NCBI RefSeq assembly: GCF_000963695.1
Contig: NZ_LAJX01000190.1
Span: 1-33,852 of the forward strand
Source: Methylocucumis oryzae
GTDB lineage: Bacteria > Pseudomonadota > Gammaproteobacteria > Methylococcales > Methylomonadaceae
DNA: 33,852 bases
Direction: 5' to 3'
The notes below the pieces were generated by a model, which worked only from the letters and a program-made list of their open reading frames with translations, ran no database searches and was not told the DNA's origin. A program made the translations under genes and the position numbers. Of the stretch, positions 1 to 12,101 are shown piece by piece. The stretch's first letter is position 1; every line of letters starts with the position of its first letter.

Positions 1-711
1 ACGATACTCGCCAGTTGCGGAACCTATACCCATAATCGCAGCACCCATGCTAGACATGACTGTTTTTACGTCAGCAAAGTCTACGTTAATCAAACCAGGA
101 TGGACGATTAATTCAGTAATGCCTTGTACGGCGTCTTTTAACACATCATTAGCGGCTTGAAAGGCTTTCAACAACGAAACATTTTCACCTAACACCGGCA
201 ATAGCTTTTGGTTAGGAATCGTGATAAGCGAGTCTACATATTTTTCTAACTCGGCAATACCTTGTAACGCCACATCCATTTTTTTCTTGCCTTCAAACTC
301 AAACGGTTTAGTGACAACGGCTACCGTTAAAATACCCATTTCTTTGGCAATTTCAGCAAACACCGGCACCGCACCAGTACCTGTACCACCTCCCATACCC
401 GCAGTTAAAAACACCATATCGGCGCCTTGCAAAATTTCGCGGATACGGTCTTTGTTTTCTTCAGCCGCACGTCGGCCTATGTCCGGATTCGTACCGGCAC
501 CTAAGCCTTTGGTTAAATCATCGCCTAAGCGAATAATTTTATTGACATTGAGTTTTCTTAGCGCTTGTGCATCGGTATTCGCGCAAATAAACTCTACTCC
601 TTCGATATGATTGCCCACCATGTGGTCAACCGCATTACCGCCACCGCCACCGACACCAATGACTTTGATGATGGCAGTCTCGCTATTGGGCTCTACTAAT
701 TCATATTTCAT
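1..711 (-). CDS. ftsZ: Cell division protein FtsZ (partial, 3' end outside window)
   Basis: Tubulin-like GTPase that polymerises into the Z ring and recruits the divisome. I translated the 237 N-terminal residues visible here. The protein starts MKYELVEPN, has the nucleotide-binding glycine run [11 protein letters not shown] near residue 20 and the tubulin signature GGGTGTGA near residue 105. [11 protein letters not shown] segment follows. The reading frame stays open to the left edge, so roughly the last third, including the C-terminal FtsA/ZipA-binding tail, is missing. An AAGGGG Shine-Dalgarno lies about 10 nt before the ATG. It is the last dcw gene in the usual order, 23 nt after ftsA. 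No lesion is seen in this part, even across an A-run encoding KKK. Confidence 0.97.
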   Translation of the reverse strand, partial: MKYELVEPNSETAIIKVIGVGGGGGNAVDHMVGNHIEGVEFICANTDAQALRKLNVNKIIRLGDDLTKGLGAGTNPDIGRRAAEENKDRIREILQGADMVFLTAGMGGGTGTGAVPVFAEIAKEMGILTVAVVTKPFEFEGKKKMDVALQGIAELEKYVDSLITIPNQKLLPVLGENVSLLKAFQAANDVLKDAVQGITELIVHPGLINVDFADVKTVMSSMGAAIMGIGSATGEYR

Positions 712-734
712 CACAACACTACCCCTTAAAAAGC

Positions 735-1964
735 TCAAAAATTACCCTGAAACCAACTTTTAATTTTATTAACCAAGCTGTCGCCATCTGCTTCTACATG
801 CTTACCTAGACCTTGGTGTTCTTTGCCGTACATTAACAACCCAACCCCAGTTGAATGTACTGGATTTTTCACTACTTCTGGCAAGCCAGTCACGTTTTCG
901 GGCCCCCCCATACGAACTGGCATATGAAAAATTTCTTCTGCTAACTCCACTAAACCTTTTACCTTTGAACTACCACCTGTTAAGACAATACCTGCAGCAA
1001 TCGATTCTTCGTTACCACTACGTCTAATTTCTGCTTGTACTAAGAGCATCAATTCTTCGTAACGAGGCTCGATGATTTCTGCCAAATTCTGCGCTGAAAT
1101 CTTACGCGGTGCTCTATCACCAATGCTAGGCACTTCAATAATGCCATCAACATTAGCTAACTGTGTTAATGCACAAGCATATTTACGCTTAATATCTTCC
1201 GCATTAACAGTCGGTGTACGCAATGCAACGGCAATGTCGTTGGTCACTTGATCGCCTGCTATAGGTATCACCGCCGTATGTTTAATAGCACCGTCAACAA
1301 AAATAGCGATGTCAGTCGTACCGCCGCCCATGTCGATTAAACACACGCCTAATTCTTTTTCGTCTTCGGTTAATACCGAATTACACGATGCTAACTGCTC
1401 TAAGACAATATCTTCTACCTCTAAACCGCAACGACGAATGCATTTAATGATATTTTGCGAAGCACTAACACTGCCCGTGACCATGTGCACTCGCGCTTCT
1501 AAGCGTATGCCCGACATGCCTATGGGTTCTTTAATACCATCTTGCAAATCAATAATAAATTCTTGCGGTAGGATATGCAGAATTTTTTGATCGGCCGGTA
1601 TTGCAACAGCCCGCGCCGAATCAATCACTCTATCAATATCGTATTGCGTGACTTCTTTGTCTTTTATCGCAACTACGCCGTGCGAATTCAAACTTCTTAT
1701 ATGGCTGCCCGCTATGCCGGCAAAAACCGATTTAATTTGGCAACCTGCCATTAATTCGGCCTCTTCTATTGCTTTTTGTATCGATTGTACGGTCGATTCC
1801 AAATTGACAACCACGCCTTTTTTTAAACCGCGCGAGGGTGAAGTACCTAGTCCTATGACTTCTATACCACCTTCATTAGTCAGCTCACCAACAATCGCAG
1901 CGACTTTTGATGTGCCTATATCCAAGCCGACGATTAAGTTACGTTCGGTTCTATTTCTAGCCAT
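735..1964 (-). CDS. ftsA: Cell division protein FtsA
   Basis: Actin-fold ATPase that tethers FtsZ filaments to the inner membrane and recruits later division proteins. The 409-residue product is close to the usual 410-420. It begins with the actin-family phosphate-1 motif ([18 protein letters not shown]) and has the phosphate-2 motif [14 protein letters not shown] near residue 210 and an adenosine motif GIVLTGGSS near residue 325. The extreme C-terminus ends [12 protein letters not shown], the amphipathic membrane-targeting helix expected of FtsA. It lies between ftsQ and ftsZ, and the order is canonical. The reading frame is intact. Confidence 0.97.
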   Translation of the reverse strand: MARNRTERNLIVGLDIGTSKVAAIVGELTNEGGIEVIGLGTSPSRGLKKGVVVNLESTVQSIQKAIEEAELMAGCQIKSVFAGIAGSHIRSLNSHGVVAIKDKEVTQYDIDRVIDSARAVAIPADQKILHILPQEFIIDLQDGIKEPIGMSGIRLEARVHMVTGSVSASQNIIKCIRRCGLEVEDIVLEQLASCNSVLTEDEKELGVCLIDMGGGTTDIAIFVDGAIKHTAVIPIAGDQVTNDIAVALRTPTVNAEDIKRKYACALTQLANVDGIIEVPSIGDRAPRKISAQNLAEIIEPRYEELMLLVQAEIRRSGNEESIAAGIVLTGGSSKVKGLVELAEEIFHMPVRMGGPENVTGLPEVVKNPVHSTGVGLLMYGKEHQGLGKHVEADGDSLVNKIKSWFQGNF

Positions 1965-2011
1965 TCTTGTTTACTCTATGGGTTGCCCAATCAAACTTTA
2001 TTATCACTCAT

Positions 2012-2775
2012 CTAATCCTGAGGGGGTGTTTGCTCAGGGCTTAAGCCGTTCTGCCAGTCCGGCTGTCTATCCGGTTTCCAAGATACCGCATAACCATTCG
2101 GATAACGCAAATCCACGACGGCCATGGCGTCGATTTGCTCTGGTGTTAACACCGTTAGCGATTTTAAAAAGCGCTGCAGTTTTTTTAACTGTTCATCGCG
2201 CCCTAATAAAATTTCTAAGCCACTGGTTAGCTTCAGCGTCCATGCCCAGCGTTTGTTGACCGCGAATTCCGCTAACGTCATAGAATGATCGTCTAATGCG
2301 GTCACAATGCCTTTCATAATCTCCAATACCTTCATCTGCTGCCCATCCGGGCCCGTCAGTTTAATTAACTCTTGATGCGCCTCTATGGTTTTAGGCTTAA
2401 AAATTACGCCTTGCTCTGTCATTAAGCTGTCTTCGCCCCAACGCACATAGGCTTTTTTTTCTGTAACCCTAATGTCTATCGTATCAGGCCATATCCGCTT
2501 CACCGTTACTGCTTCAACCCAGGGCATAGCCGCCACTGCATTATGAATCGCTTGCATATCAGCCTCTAAAAAATTGCCTGTTACCGAAGGCAATAAGGCC
2601 GCTTTAATTTCCTCTTTAGTAATATATTGAAACACTCCTTCGGTTCGTACGAACTTAATGGGTAATGAGGCAATTTTTATCGGTGCTTTTAATCTACCCG
2701 TGGAATAGCCAATTCCAACGACAACAATAAAGGCTAATGCAATGAAAAACAGCTTTCTCACGCTGGACTTTTCCA

Positions 2776-2776
<1 letters not shown>
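2012..2776 (-). CDS. ftsQ: Cell division protein FtsQ
   Basis: Bitopic inner-membrane divisome protein that bridges FtsA/FtsZ functions to FtsB/FtsL in the periplasm. The 254-residue product has a short cytoplasmic start (MEKSSVRK), one transmembrane helix at about residues 8-25, then a POTRA-like segment beginning near FVRTEGVFQYITKEEI and the FtsQ beta domain. The ATG overlaps the corrected ddlB stop as TAATG, so translation is probably coupled. Length and position between ddlB and ftsA are typical. The frame is intact. Confidence 0.93.
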
Positions 2777-3689
<913 letters not shown>

Positions 3690-3703
<14 letters not shown>

Positions 3704-4571
3704 CTACCATACAGACTTCAGTTTGTAATACTACGCCTTGTTGTTGTTTCACTTGCTGTTGCACATAAAAAATCAAATCTTCTATGTCGCTAGCACTCGC
3801 ACTACCGGTGTTAATAATAAAATTAGCATGCTTAGGCGACACCATTGCCCCGCCTATGACATAGCCTTTTAACCCAGTCTGCTCAATCAATCGAGCGGCA
3901 AAATCGCCTGGCGGGTTCTTAAATACCGAACCGCAGCTCGGCTGATTAGTCGGCTGTGTTTGTGCGCGCCGCTCTAATAACGCTTTAATTTTTTGTTGAC
4001 TCTGTTCGGTGTCTCCAGGCTGTAAGGTTAGCCAAGCCGAGGTAAACCATTCATCGTTTAATCCTTTAACCGTTCTATAACTGATTTCAAACTCATTAAC
4101 ACTGCGCCATTGCGTATGACCTTGTCTATTTAAGGTTTCCACGGCTTGAACAATAGGCCAGGTTTCCCCGCCAAATGCACCGGCATTCATCGCGAGCGCA
4201 CCGCCCATAGTCCCAGGAATACCGGCTAAAAACTCAGCACCGACCAGACCTTGTTCACCGCAAAAACGCGCAACATGAGCGCATGGCACGCCGGCTTCTA
4301 CATAAACTACGGTAGGTTCGGTCAAATACATCTCTTTTAACCGATTTTTAGTATTAATCACCGTCCCTCGAATACCACCGTCTCTAATTAACACATTCGA
4401 GCCTAAGCCTAACCAAAATAACGGCTCAGCGCTTGGCAGCTGATTAATAAACGCGATTAAATCGTGCTTATGCTCAGGTATAAACAAGCAGTCACAAGGT
4501 CCACCGACACGCCAACTGGTATATTTTGCTAGCGGTTCGTCATAAAGCAATCGCCCTAAGGTTGACGTCAT
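3690..4571 (-). CDS. murB: UDP-N-acetylenolpyruvoylglucosamine reductase MurB
   Basis: FAD-dependent reductase that converts UDP-GlcNAc-enolpyruvate to UDP-MurNAc with NADPH. The 293-residue product has the PP-loop/FAD-binding N-terminal half (KYTSWRVGGPCDCLF, then WLGLGSNVLIRDGG) and GAEFLAGIPGTMGGALAMNAG near residue 120. The motif SCGSVFKNP near residue 220 contains the proton-donor serine. The GxVFxNP style and shorter length point to the type IIa form rather than the E. coli type I. The ATG lies directly after the murC stop. The frame is intact. Confidence 0.96.
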
Positions 4572-5999
4572 TTAGGCCAGGCCTCTTGCAATAACTGCGG
4601 TAATTGCGCAGCAAATTGCCCCACCATTGCCCGCCCCCATGGTCATGACCACATCATCAGTACGCAATAAACGGGTTAATAATTCTGGAATTTCTTGCCA
4701 ATCCTCTGCAAACACCGGATCGACTTTACCCCGTATCCGTATCGCTCGGCTTAATGCACGACTGTCCGCCCCCGGTATTGCGGTTTCTCCTGCCGCATAC
4801 ACATCCAACAAAATTAATACGTCAACACTCGATAAAATATGAACAAAATCTTCAAATAAATCACGCGTTCGGGTATAACGATGCGGTTGAAAAATCAATA
4901 TATTACGTCTATGAGGCCAAGCCTGGCGTAATGCTTCCAATGTCGCCGCAATCTCCTTAGGATGATGACCATAATCGTCAACCAGCGGTATTTGACCTAA
5001 TGCTGGTAACTCAATCAGTGTGTGTTGAAAGCGTCGACCCACACCTTTAAATGCAGCAAGACTTGCGCTTATCGCATCATCATCAACCCCTAATTGCGTT
5101 GCTACCGTAATAGCCGCTAGTGCATTCAACATGTTATGCCAGCCCGGCAAATTTAGTCGTATGTTAAGTGCAGGATAGTCGCCGCGCCTTAACACGGTAA
5201 ATTCGGTTTGCATCCCATCTTGAACAATATTCACCGCTCTAACATCAGCGAGTTCCGAAACGCCGTAGGTTTTTACCGGCTTAGAAATCATGGGCAAGAC
5301 TTCTTTGACGCCATCATCATCAAGACATAACACGGCTAAACCGTAAAAAGGCAAATGGTGTAAAAACTCTAAAAACGTTTCTTTTAAACGTTGATAGCTG
5401 TTTTCATAGGTCGCCATGTGGTCTTGGTCTATGTTAGTCACTATCGCAATCATCGGTTGTAAATATAAAAACGACGCATCGCTTTCATCCGCTTCAGCAA
5501 CCAAATAATGTCCAGCACCCAATTTCGCATTACTACCCGCGCTATTTAATCGACCACCAATTACAAACGTCGGGTCTAAACCACCTTCCGCTAAGATACT
5601 TGCCGTTAAACTTGTTGTCGTCGTTTTACCATGAGTGCCCGCAACTGCGACGCCAAAACGAAATCGCATCAATTCAGCCAACATCTCAGCACGCGGAATC
5701 ACCGGTATACGCTTAACATAAGCTTGTTCTACTTCTGGATTCTGCCTGTCTATAGCACTAGACACCACAACCACATCGGTATCGGCAATATTGTCCGGAC
5801 TATGACCTAAGACAATATTCACGCCTAAACGCGCTAAACGCTGAGTTACCGAGCTTTCTTTTAGGTCAGAACCGGATACTTGGTAACCCAAATTAGATAA
5901 TACCTCAGCAATGCCGCACATGCCCGTACCACCAATGCCAACAAAATGAATGCGGCGAACATTACCAAAACCTCTAATATCCTTATTTGGAAAGTTCAT
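4572..5999 (-). CDS. murC: UDP-N-acetylmuramate--L-alanine ligase MurC
   Basis: ATP-dependent Mur ligase adding L-Ala to UDP-MurNAc in the cytoplasm. I chose the ATG at 5999 ([13 protein letters not shown]) because it overlaps the murG stop as ATGA and follows a GGAGGCG Shine-Dalgarno; an upstream in-frame start would lie inside murG. The N-terminal Rossmann motif is [18 protein letters not shown]. The central P-loop is [15 protein letters not shown], and the [10 protein letters not shown] and FQPHRYTRT motifs of MurC are present. The C-terminal glycine-rich segment TMGAGNGG is also visible. About 475 residues, full length and intact. Confidence 0.97.
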   Translation of the reverse strand: MNFPNKDIRGFGNVRRIHFVGIGGTGMCGIAEVLSNLGYQVSGSDLKESSVTQRLARLGVNIVLGHSPDNIADTDVVVVSSAIDRQNPEVEQAYVKRIPVIPRAEMLAELMRFRFGVAVAGTHGKTTTTSLTASILAEGGLDPTFVIGGRLNSAGSNAKLGAGHYLVAEADESDASFLYLQPMIAIVTNIDQDHMATYENSYQRLKETFLEFLHHLPFYGLAVLCLDDDGVKEVLPMISKPVKTYGVSELADVRAVNIVQDGMQTEFTVLRRGDYPALNIRLNLPGWHNMLNALAAITVATQLGVDDDAISASLAAFKGVGRRFQHTLIELPALGQIPLVDDYGHHPKEIAATLEALRQAWPHRRNILIFQPHRYTRTRDLFEDFVHILSSVDVLILLDVYAAGETAIPGADSRALSRAIRIRGKVDPVFAEDWQEIPELLTRLLRTDDVVMTMGAGNGGAICCAITAVIARGLA

Positions 6000-7051
6000 A
6001 CGCCCGCCTCTTCCATGCAAATGGCTGCAACCGTTTCAGTTGCCTGCAAACGAGCACATTGTTTTGCCGCCGCGCTAATGACGGCTAGCTTAGGCAGCAT
6101 CGTCTTAACCAAATCGGCCAAACTATCGGCTGTTAACGCTTGTTGTTCCAGTACGAAACCCGCCCCTGCAGACACTAAATAGCTGGCATTAGCCCGCTGA
6201 TGGTCATCAATCGCTCCAGGTAACGGGATAAAAATAGCAGGTACACCTAAAGCGGATACTTCGCTAACCGTCATCGCTCCAGACCGGCATATCATTAAAT
6301 CAGCCCATTGATACGCACTAACCATATCATCGATAAACGCCTTAACGTCAGCATCGATTTTCCGCGCTCTATACACCTCTGCAACCTGCTCATACATCGC
6401 TGAGCCGGTTTGATGCATAATTTTCACCGCAGCTAATTTAGCCATAGCCTCCGGCACAATTTCATTTAACACTTGAGCACCTTGGCTACCACCAACGATT
6501 AATACATTCAAAACCGGTTTGTTAAAATCGCGCACCATTAAGGCTGCTTGATTAAACGACTTACGCAAAGGATTGCCAGTACACTCCGCATTAACACTGG
6601 CATCAAAACTACTAGGAAATGCTTCTAAACGACGTGATGCTAGCTTAGCAAGCAAACGATTCGTTGTTCCAGGCACACGATTCTGCTCATGAATCACTAG
6701 TGGTATGCCTAAAAGCTTTGCCATTAACCCACCCGGTGCGGCGGCAAATCCCCCCATACCGAGTACCACACTAGGTTTGCGCCGTTTTAATGCGACAAAC
6801 GCTTGTATAAACGCTTGCATTAATTTGAAAACCGCGCTGACTTTTTGCAACACACCTTTACCGCGCAAACCTGCAACAGCCAAATAATCGATTTCAATGC
6901 CATATTGTGGAGCAACTCTGCTTTCTAAGCCTTTTGCCGTCCCCAACCAAGTTACCTGCCAGCCTTGCTCACGCATATACTCGGCCACAGCGAGTGCCGG
7001 AAATACATGCCCTCCTGTACCTCCGGCCATAATGACAATCCGTTTATTCAT
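5996..7051 (-). CDS. murG: Lipid II synthase MurG (GlcNAc transferase)
   Basis: GT28-family glycosyltransferase that transfers GlcNAc from UDP-GlcNAc to lipid I at the inner face of the cytoplasmic membrane. The 351-residue product starts [20 protein letters not shown] with the first G-loop, followed by [13 protein letters not shown]. The C-terminal domain has the third G-loop [14 protein letters not shown] and the UDP-binding segment [19 protein letters not shown]. It overlaps ftsW by 8 nt at its start and murC by 4 nt at its end, so it is tightly coupled. Frame intact. Confidence 0.97.
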   Translation of the reverse strand: MNKRIVIMAGGTGGHVFPALAVAEYMREQGWQVTWLGTAKGLESRVAPQYGIEIDYLAVAGLRGKGVLQKVSAVFKLMQAFIQAFVALKRRKPSVVLGMGGFAAAPGGLMAKLLGIPLVIHEQNRVPGTTNRLLAKLASRRLEAFPSSFDASVNAECTGNPLRKSFNQAALMVRDFNKPVLNVLIVGGSQGAQVLNEIVPEAMAKLAAVKIMHQTGSAMYEQVAEVYRARKIDADVKAFIDDMVSAYQWADLMICRSGAMTVSEVSALGVPAIFIPLPGAIDDHQRANASYLVSAGAGFVLEQQALTADSLADLVKTMLPKLAVISAAAKQCARLQATETVAAICMEEAGV

Positions 7052-8219
7052 GTTTTGCTTTAACTCTCACTCTAGGTTCTGGAATGGTATTGGCTTTAAT
7101 CTCAACGGCTTCATCATAAACACGACATAGCAAACCCACGGCACAGCACATAATAATCATACTACCGCCACCATAACTCATTAACGGCAGCGTCAAGCCT
7201 TTCGTAGGTAAAACTCCCATATTGACACCAATATTAATCAGCGCCTGTAAACCAAACCAAATACCTAAACCGTAAGCCACATAAGACGCATAAAATTGTC
7301 CTATACGCTCGGCTGCCTCCGCTATTTTGAATGCTCGCCAGATAAATAACGAAAACAACGCCATCACCGTCAACACGCCCACTAAACCTAATTCTTCCGC
7401 AACCACAGAAAGTAAAAAATCCGTATGCGCTTCAGGTAAATAAAACAATTTTTGCACACCATTCCCTAGTCCTACGCCTAATACTTTTCCCATGCCAAAC
7501 GAAATCAAGGCATTGCCTAATTGATAACCGCTAGTTTTAAAATGCGTCCAAGGATCTAAAAAGCCAACCACGCGCTCCAAGCGATAAGGCGATACAATCA
7601 CTAACGCTATTCCCGCCGCAGCCACGACACTAAATAAAATACCAAAGTGAACTAAGCGAGCGCCTGCTAAGAACATAAGTGCCATTGCTGTCGCGATAAT
7701 TACGACGGTTGAACCAAAATCTGGCTCTAATAACAGCAAAACACCGGCAACACCGAGTAGCGCCAATGGTTTTAACAATCCTACGATTGACGTGCGCAAC
7801 GAATCCGCCCGCCGCGTCACATAACCTGCCATATAAACAACTGAAAAAAACTTTACTAACTCAGATACTTGAATAGAAATACCTAAATTAAGCCAGCGCG
7901 TACTCCCATTAACGGTCACACCCACGCCAGGAATTAACACAATCACCAACAAAATCACGCCGAAAAAAAATAACTTGATACCCCATTTTTCCCATTGCTG
8001 CATCGGTATTTTGGCAATTAAATACGCCGACGCCATGCCTAACATTAAGTGAGCAAATTGTTTAAATGGATAATTCCAAATATTCGCTAATTGATTTTTA
8101 CCGATATGAATCGATGAAGACACGACCATAACATAGCCTATCGCGAGTAAACCTAAGCACGCTACCATAAGCAGGCTATCAACATGGAAGCGTCTGGTTA
8201 CAGGTAGTCGGCTTGGCAT
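7044..8219 (-). CDS. ftsW: Septal peptidoglycan glycosyltransferase FtsW
   Basis: SEDS-family polytopic membrane protein that polymerises lipid II at the septum with FtsI. The product is about 391 residues, strongly hydrophobic, with roughly ten membrane helices. It carries SEDS signatures: NGSTRWLNLG near residue 105, the LLLEPDFGSTVVI segment, YLPEAHTDFLLSVVAEELG in the large loop and LPLMSYGGGSM near the C-terminus. An in-frame GTG at 8225 is possible, but the ATG at 8219 (MPSRLPVTRR) has an AAGG Shine-Dalgarno 5-6 nt upstream and is preferred. It follows the murD stop closely. Confidence 0.95.
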   Translation of the reverse strand: MPSRLPVTRRFHVDSLLMVACLGLLAIGYVMVVSSSIHIGKNQLANIWNYPFKQFAHLMLGMASAYLIAKIPMQQWEKWGIKLFFFGVILLVIVLIPGVGVTVNGSTRWLNLGISIQVSELVKFFSVVYMAGYVTRRADSLRTSIVGLLKPLALLGVAGVLLLLEPDFGSTVVIIATAMALMFLAGARLVHFGILFSVVAAAGIALVIVSPYRLERVVGFLDPWTHFKTSGYQLGNALISFGMGKVLGVGLGNGVQKLFYLPEAHTDFLLSVVAEELGLVGVLTVMALFSLFIWRAFKIAEAAERIGQFYASYVAYGLGIWFGLQALINIGVNMGVLPTKGLTLPLMSYGGGSMIIMCCAVGLLCRVYDEAVEIKANTIPEPRVRVKAKHE

Positions 8220-8231
8220 CTTCACCTTCGA

Positions 8232-9602
8232 TTACACCAACGCTAATACAGCTTTAGTAAATTTATTGCCGCGATCTTGATAATTTTTGTACTGATCAAG
8301 ACTCGCGCACGCTGGCGACAATAATACGCTATCGCCTGTCTCAGCTAAGTTAGCCGCTGTTTGTACCGCTTGCACCATGTTATCGACAAAATAAACAGGC
8401 ACATTTGACGCTTTTAATACTCGCCCAATTAACGGCCCATCTTTACCCATGAGTACCACAGCTTTAGTTTTTTGCTTAATCACCGGCGCTAGTTCATTCA
8501 TATCCGCGCCCTTCGCATCGCCACCTGCAATTAAAATCACTTTGCGCGCATAGCCTTCTAATGCAGCAATACACGCGCCAATATTCGTAGCCTTTGAATC
8601 ATTCACCCAAGACACGCCGCGTATCTCGGCTACTTTTTGCATTCTATGTTCTAAGCCTTTAAATTTACGCAAGGACTCACACATTGCTTCCATTGGCAAA
8701 CCGATGGCTGTGCCTAATGCGAGTGCGGCTAACGCATTCGCCGCATTATGTCGGCCTTCCAAAGGCAACGCCGATAATGGCATTAATGGCGATTGCTCAT
8801 ACATTAAGTATTCACCGCCAGCCTGCTCAGCTATATAAAAATCAGCTTGGGTTTTAATCGAAAACGTATAAGTTTTGCGGTCAAGCTCGTACATAGCGTC
8901 AACAATAGCATCGTCAATATTTAACACCATCGCGCCATTGCCCTTAAAAATACGTTGTTTTTGGCGCGCATATTCGGCAACATCTGCATGTCTATCTAAA
9001 TGGTCAGGCGATACATTTAATACGGTAGCTGCGGTAGCGTTTAAAACTGTCGTGCGCTCTAATTGAAAACTCGACAATTCAATTACATTAATATCGGCGT
9101 GTTGCTCAATGAGCTCTAAAGCCGGCACACCTAAATTACCGCCTACAGCAGCACGTAAACCGGCGGCTTTAACCATTTCCCCCACCATAGTCGTCACAGT
9201 ACTTTTGCCATTGGAACCGGTGATGGCGACAATAGGCCCTGGTACGGAACACGCAAATAAATCAATGTCACTGACGATTTTGGCACCGCCTGCTACCGCT
9301 TTAGTAATGGCTTTTTCATTAAGCGACAATCCAGGGCTTACCACTAAATGCGTGGCAACTTGAAAAGCCATCTCATCAAAGCCACCGGTAAACACAGGTG
9401 CATCGGGTATTTGTTGAATAAACTGCTCCAGTAACGGCGGTTTATCTCGACTATCAGTTACGGCAAATTTAAACCTAAGTTTATGTAAATAATGAGCAAC
9501 AGAAATACCTGTGCTGCCTAAACCTACGACTAATACCTTAGAATCGCGAGGATTTAAGCCAAAATGTTGTTGCAATAATTTAATAACCGCATCAGTGTCC
9601 AT
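8232..9602 (-). CDS. murD: UDP-N-acetylmuramoylalanine--D-glutamate ligase MurD
   Basis: Mur ligase adding D-Glu to UDP-MurNAc-L-Ala. The chosen ATG at 9602 (MDTDAVIKLLQQ) lies 2 nt after the mraY stop; the longer in-frame start would lie inside mraY. About 456 residues. Motifs seen: VLVVGLGSTGISVA (N-terminal nucleotide-type fold), VAITGSNGKSTVTTM (P-loop), NVSPDHLDRH, NDSKATNIGA, and AGGDAKGADMNEL in the C-terminal domain, ending LLSPACASLDQYKNYQDRG. Frame intact. Confidence 0.97.
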   Translation of the reverse strand: MDTDAVIKLLQQHFGLNPRDSKVLVVGLGSTGISVAHYLHKLRFKFAVTDSRDKPPLLEQFIQQIPDAPVFTGGFDEMAFQVATHLVVSPGLSLNEKAITKAVAGGAKIVSDIDLFACSVPGPIVAITGSNGKSTVTTMVGEMVKAAGLRAAVGGNLGVPALELIEQHADINVIELSSFQLERTTVLNATAATVLNVSPDHLDRHADVAEYARQKQRIFKGNGAMVLNIDDAIVDAMYELDRKTYTFSIKTQADFYIAEQAGGEYLMYEQSPLMPLSALPLEGRHNAANALAALALGTAIGLPMEAMCESLRKFKGLEHRMQKVAEIRGVSWVNDSKATNIGACIAALEGYARKVILIAGGDAKGADMNELAPVIKQKTKAVVLMGKDGPLIGRVLKASNVPVYFVDNMVQAVQTAANLAETGDSVLLSPACASLDQYKNYQDRGNKFTKAVLALV

Positions 9603-9604
9603 GG

Positions 9605-10687
9605 TTATCTCAGCTTCAATGTGGCTAGTCCAATCAATACCAAAATCACGGTAATTATCCAAAATCTGACGATAACTCTAGGTTCAGGCCAACCTTTTAA
9701 TTCAAAATGATGATGGATAGGTGCCATTCTAAACACGCGTTTACCCGTCAGTTTAAACGACGCAACTTGTATAATGACCGACAAGGTCTCCATGACAAAG
9801 ACGCCCCCCATAATCACTAAAACCAACTCTTGCCTAACCATAACGGCTAACACACCTAAAGCCGCACCCAATGCTAAGGCACCTACGTCGCCCATAAACA
9901 CCATCGCGGGATAGGTGTTAAACCATAAAAACCCTAAGCCAGCACCAATCAATGCGGCGCAAAAGACAATTAACTCACCCACATGCGGCACATACGGTAT
10001 CGCTAAATATTGCGCAAAAGCACTATGCCCTGATAAATACGCAAACACGCCTAAACCTGCGGCAACCATAACCGTAGGCATAATCGCTAAGCCATCTAAA
10101 CCATCGGTTAAGTTAACCGCATTACTCGTACCGACGATGACAAAATACGTTAGCACCACATACATCCACCCCATATTCAGCATCACATCTTTAAAAAAAG
10201 GCACGATGAGCTGGGTTTCTACCTGTAATGTAGCCGTGTTGTACAGAAACAACGCTGCCGCCAAACCTATAATAGATTGCGACAGATATTTAGCCTTAGC
10301 CGATAAACCGTCGCTGTTACGCTTAATAACTTTTTTATAATCGTCAATAAAACCAATAACGCCATTACCTAAGGTCACCAACAAAACAACCCAGATATAA
10401 CGATTGCTTAAATCAGCCCATAGTAACGTGCTAACAGAAATGGCAATTAAAATTAACGCGCCACCCATAGTCGGTGTACCCGCTTTTTCGTAATGCGATT
10501 GCGGTCCTAATTCACGAATGCTTTGACCAATCTTGTTACCTCTTAACTTTTTTATCATCGCAGGGCCGATGATAAAGCAAATCATTAATGAAGTGAGCAC
10601 GCCTAAAATCGCTCTAAATGTCAGATAATGAAAAACTCTAAAACCACCGTTAAAGCTCATTAAATAGTCTGCTAAATACAATAACAT
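9605..10687 (-). CDS. mraY: Phospho-N-acetylmuramoyl-pentapeptide transferase MraY
   Basis: Integral membrane enzyme that makes lipid I from UDP-MurNAc-pentapeptide and undecaprenyl phosphate. The 360-residue product (typical for the family) has about ten transmembrane segments. Hallmarks are KAGTPTMGG near residue 70, [10 protein letters not shown] with the catalytic Asp pair, [10 protein letters not shown] near residue 195, [15 protein letters not shown] and the C-terminal [15 protein letters not shown] histidine motif. It follows murF within 10 nt after correction and precedes murD by 2 nt. Confidence 0.97.
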   Translation of the reverse strand: MLLYLADYLMSFNGGFRVFHYLTFRAILGVLTSLMICFIIGPAMIKKLRGNKIGQSIRELGPQSHYEKAGTPTMGGALILIAISVSTLLWADLSNRYIWVVLLVTLGNGVIGFIDDYKKVIKRNSDGLSAKAKYLSQSIIGLAAALFLYNTATLQVETQLIVPFFKDVMLNMGWMYVVLTYFVIVGTSNAVNLTDGLDGLAIMPTVMVAAGLGVFAYLSGHSAFAQYLAIPYVPHVGELIVFCAALIGAGLGFLWFNTYPAMVFMGDVGALALGAALGVLAVMVRQELVLVIMGGVFVMETLSVIIQVASFKLTGKRVFRMAPIHHHFELKGWPEPRVIVRFWIITVILVLIGLATLKLR

Positions 10688-10692
10688 TGTTG

Positions 10693-12067
10693 TTATTTCC
10701 TAAAATTTTCCACTAAGGCTGCAGCGACATTTTTCCATGCGTTGTGACCTGGAACCTTTTACCAATATCGCCTCATGTCCTCGCACGTCTTGGCTAAGCG
10801 CTGTAATTAATTGTTCTTGCTCTTCAAAATACTGTGCGCCTTCACCAAATGCTGTTACTGTATGTTTAGCATTGTTACCCGTAGCATATAATTTTGTTAC
10901 ACCACTCGCTTTTATCATTTGACCTAGCTCAAAATGTATCTGTTCGCTACCCTCACCTAATTCACCAAACGCGCCTAAAGCTAGCCAAGATTCTTTATTG
11001 CACAGCGCTAAGACATCCAGCCCAACCTTTAATGACGCAGCATTCGCATTGTAAGTATCATCAATCACAATACTGCCTAAGCGCCCTCGCAATAACTGTA
11101 AACGTCCGGTAACCGGCTTAACCGATGCTAAACCTTGCACAATAGCATTAATATCAATATCTAATGCCAGCGCTGCCGCTATTGCAGCAAGAGCATTTAA
11201 CACATTATGACGCCCGGCTAATTGCAAACAACAATTAACCACACCCGCTTGGGTTACTAAATCAAATGTCGTTATAAATTGCTCGTCGCGTATACTCATC
11301 GCTAAATTCTTAGCAGATACATCAGCTAAGCTATTAAGACCAAACGATAGCACGCGTCTTGGTTTTGCAAGTTCTAGCCAAAAAGCAAAAAATGGATCAT
11401 CCCTGTTTAATATCGCAATACCGTTATCCGCTAAACTGGTAATAATCTCGCCTTTTGCTTTAGCTACGCCCTCCACGCTACCAAAGCCTTCTAAATGCGC
11501 AGGGCCAGCGTTATTTAATATCGACACATCGGCTTGGGCAATTTTGCTGGTATAGGCAATTTCGCCAGGATGATTCGCCCCCATTTCAATAACAGCAAAC
11601 TTATGAACATCTTGCAATCTAAGCAATGTAAGTGGTACACCAATATCATTATTCAAGTTACCTTGAGTGAATAACACCTTATCGGTATCACCGGCTGCTG
11701 CCGCCAAAATAGCGGCTGTCATTTCCTTAACAGTTGTTTTACCATTACTCCCCGTGATACCTACCATGCGTATAGGCGCAGCTTGCCGCCATCTGGCCGC
11801 TAACTGTGCTAAAGCTAAGCGTGTATCTGCAACCTGTATCAGCGGAATATTTGCACTGACTCCATGATTAACTAAAGCCGCAACAGCTCCAGCACGTTCG
11901 GCATCACCGACAAAATCATTACCATCAAACTGTCGCCCTTTTATCGCAATGTAAAGCTGCTCAGGCTTAATCGTCCTTGTATCAATACTAACAGAATGTA
12001 TTGTTTTATCTTCGCCCAGTAATGCTCCACCAACACAAGCTGCAATTTCACTTAATCGCATGGCCAT
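10693..12067 (-). CDS. murF: UDP-MurNAc-tripeptide--D-Ala-D-Ala ligase MurF (frameshift near C-terminus)
   Basis: Mur ligase adding D-Ala-D-Ala, the last cytoplasmic precursor step. The frame starts [14 protein letters not shown] and has the P-loop [15 protein letters not shown] near residue 105, [24 protein letters not shown] and [15 protein letters not shown]. As read it ends in an atypical [13 protein letters not shown] at 10700. Removing one A from the A5 run (plus-strand T5 at 10730-10734) gives [21 protein letters not shown] with a stop at 10693, matching the family ending (KGSRS..ME....L). Corrected length is about 457 residues. A start at 12061 (MRLSEIA) is also possible. Confidence 0.94.
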
Positions 12068-12101
12068 ATTTAAGAAGCGCCCTTCATTATTTTTGGAATA
12101 G

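Noticed and set aside
221-610. Plus-strand open frame opposite ftsZ
   Set aside because: Antisense shadow of a strongly conserved gene; no ribosome-binding site. The same applies to the other plus-strand frames opposite dcw, hsd, que and tol genes.
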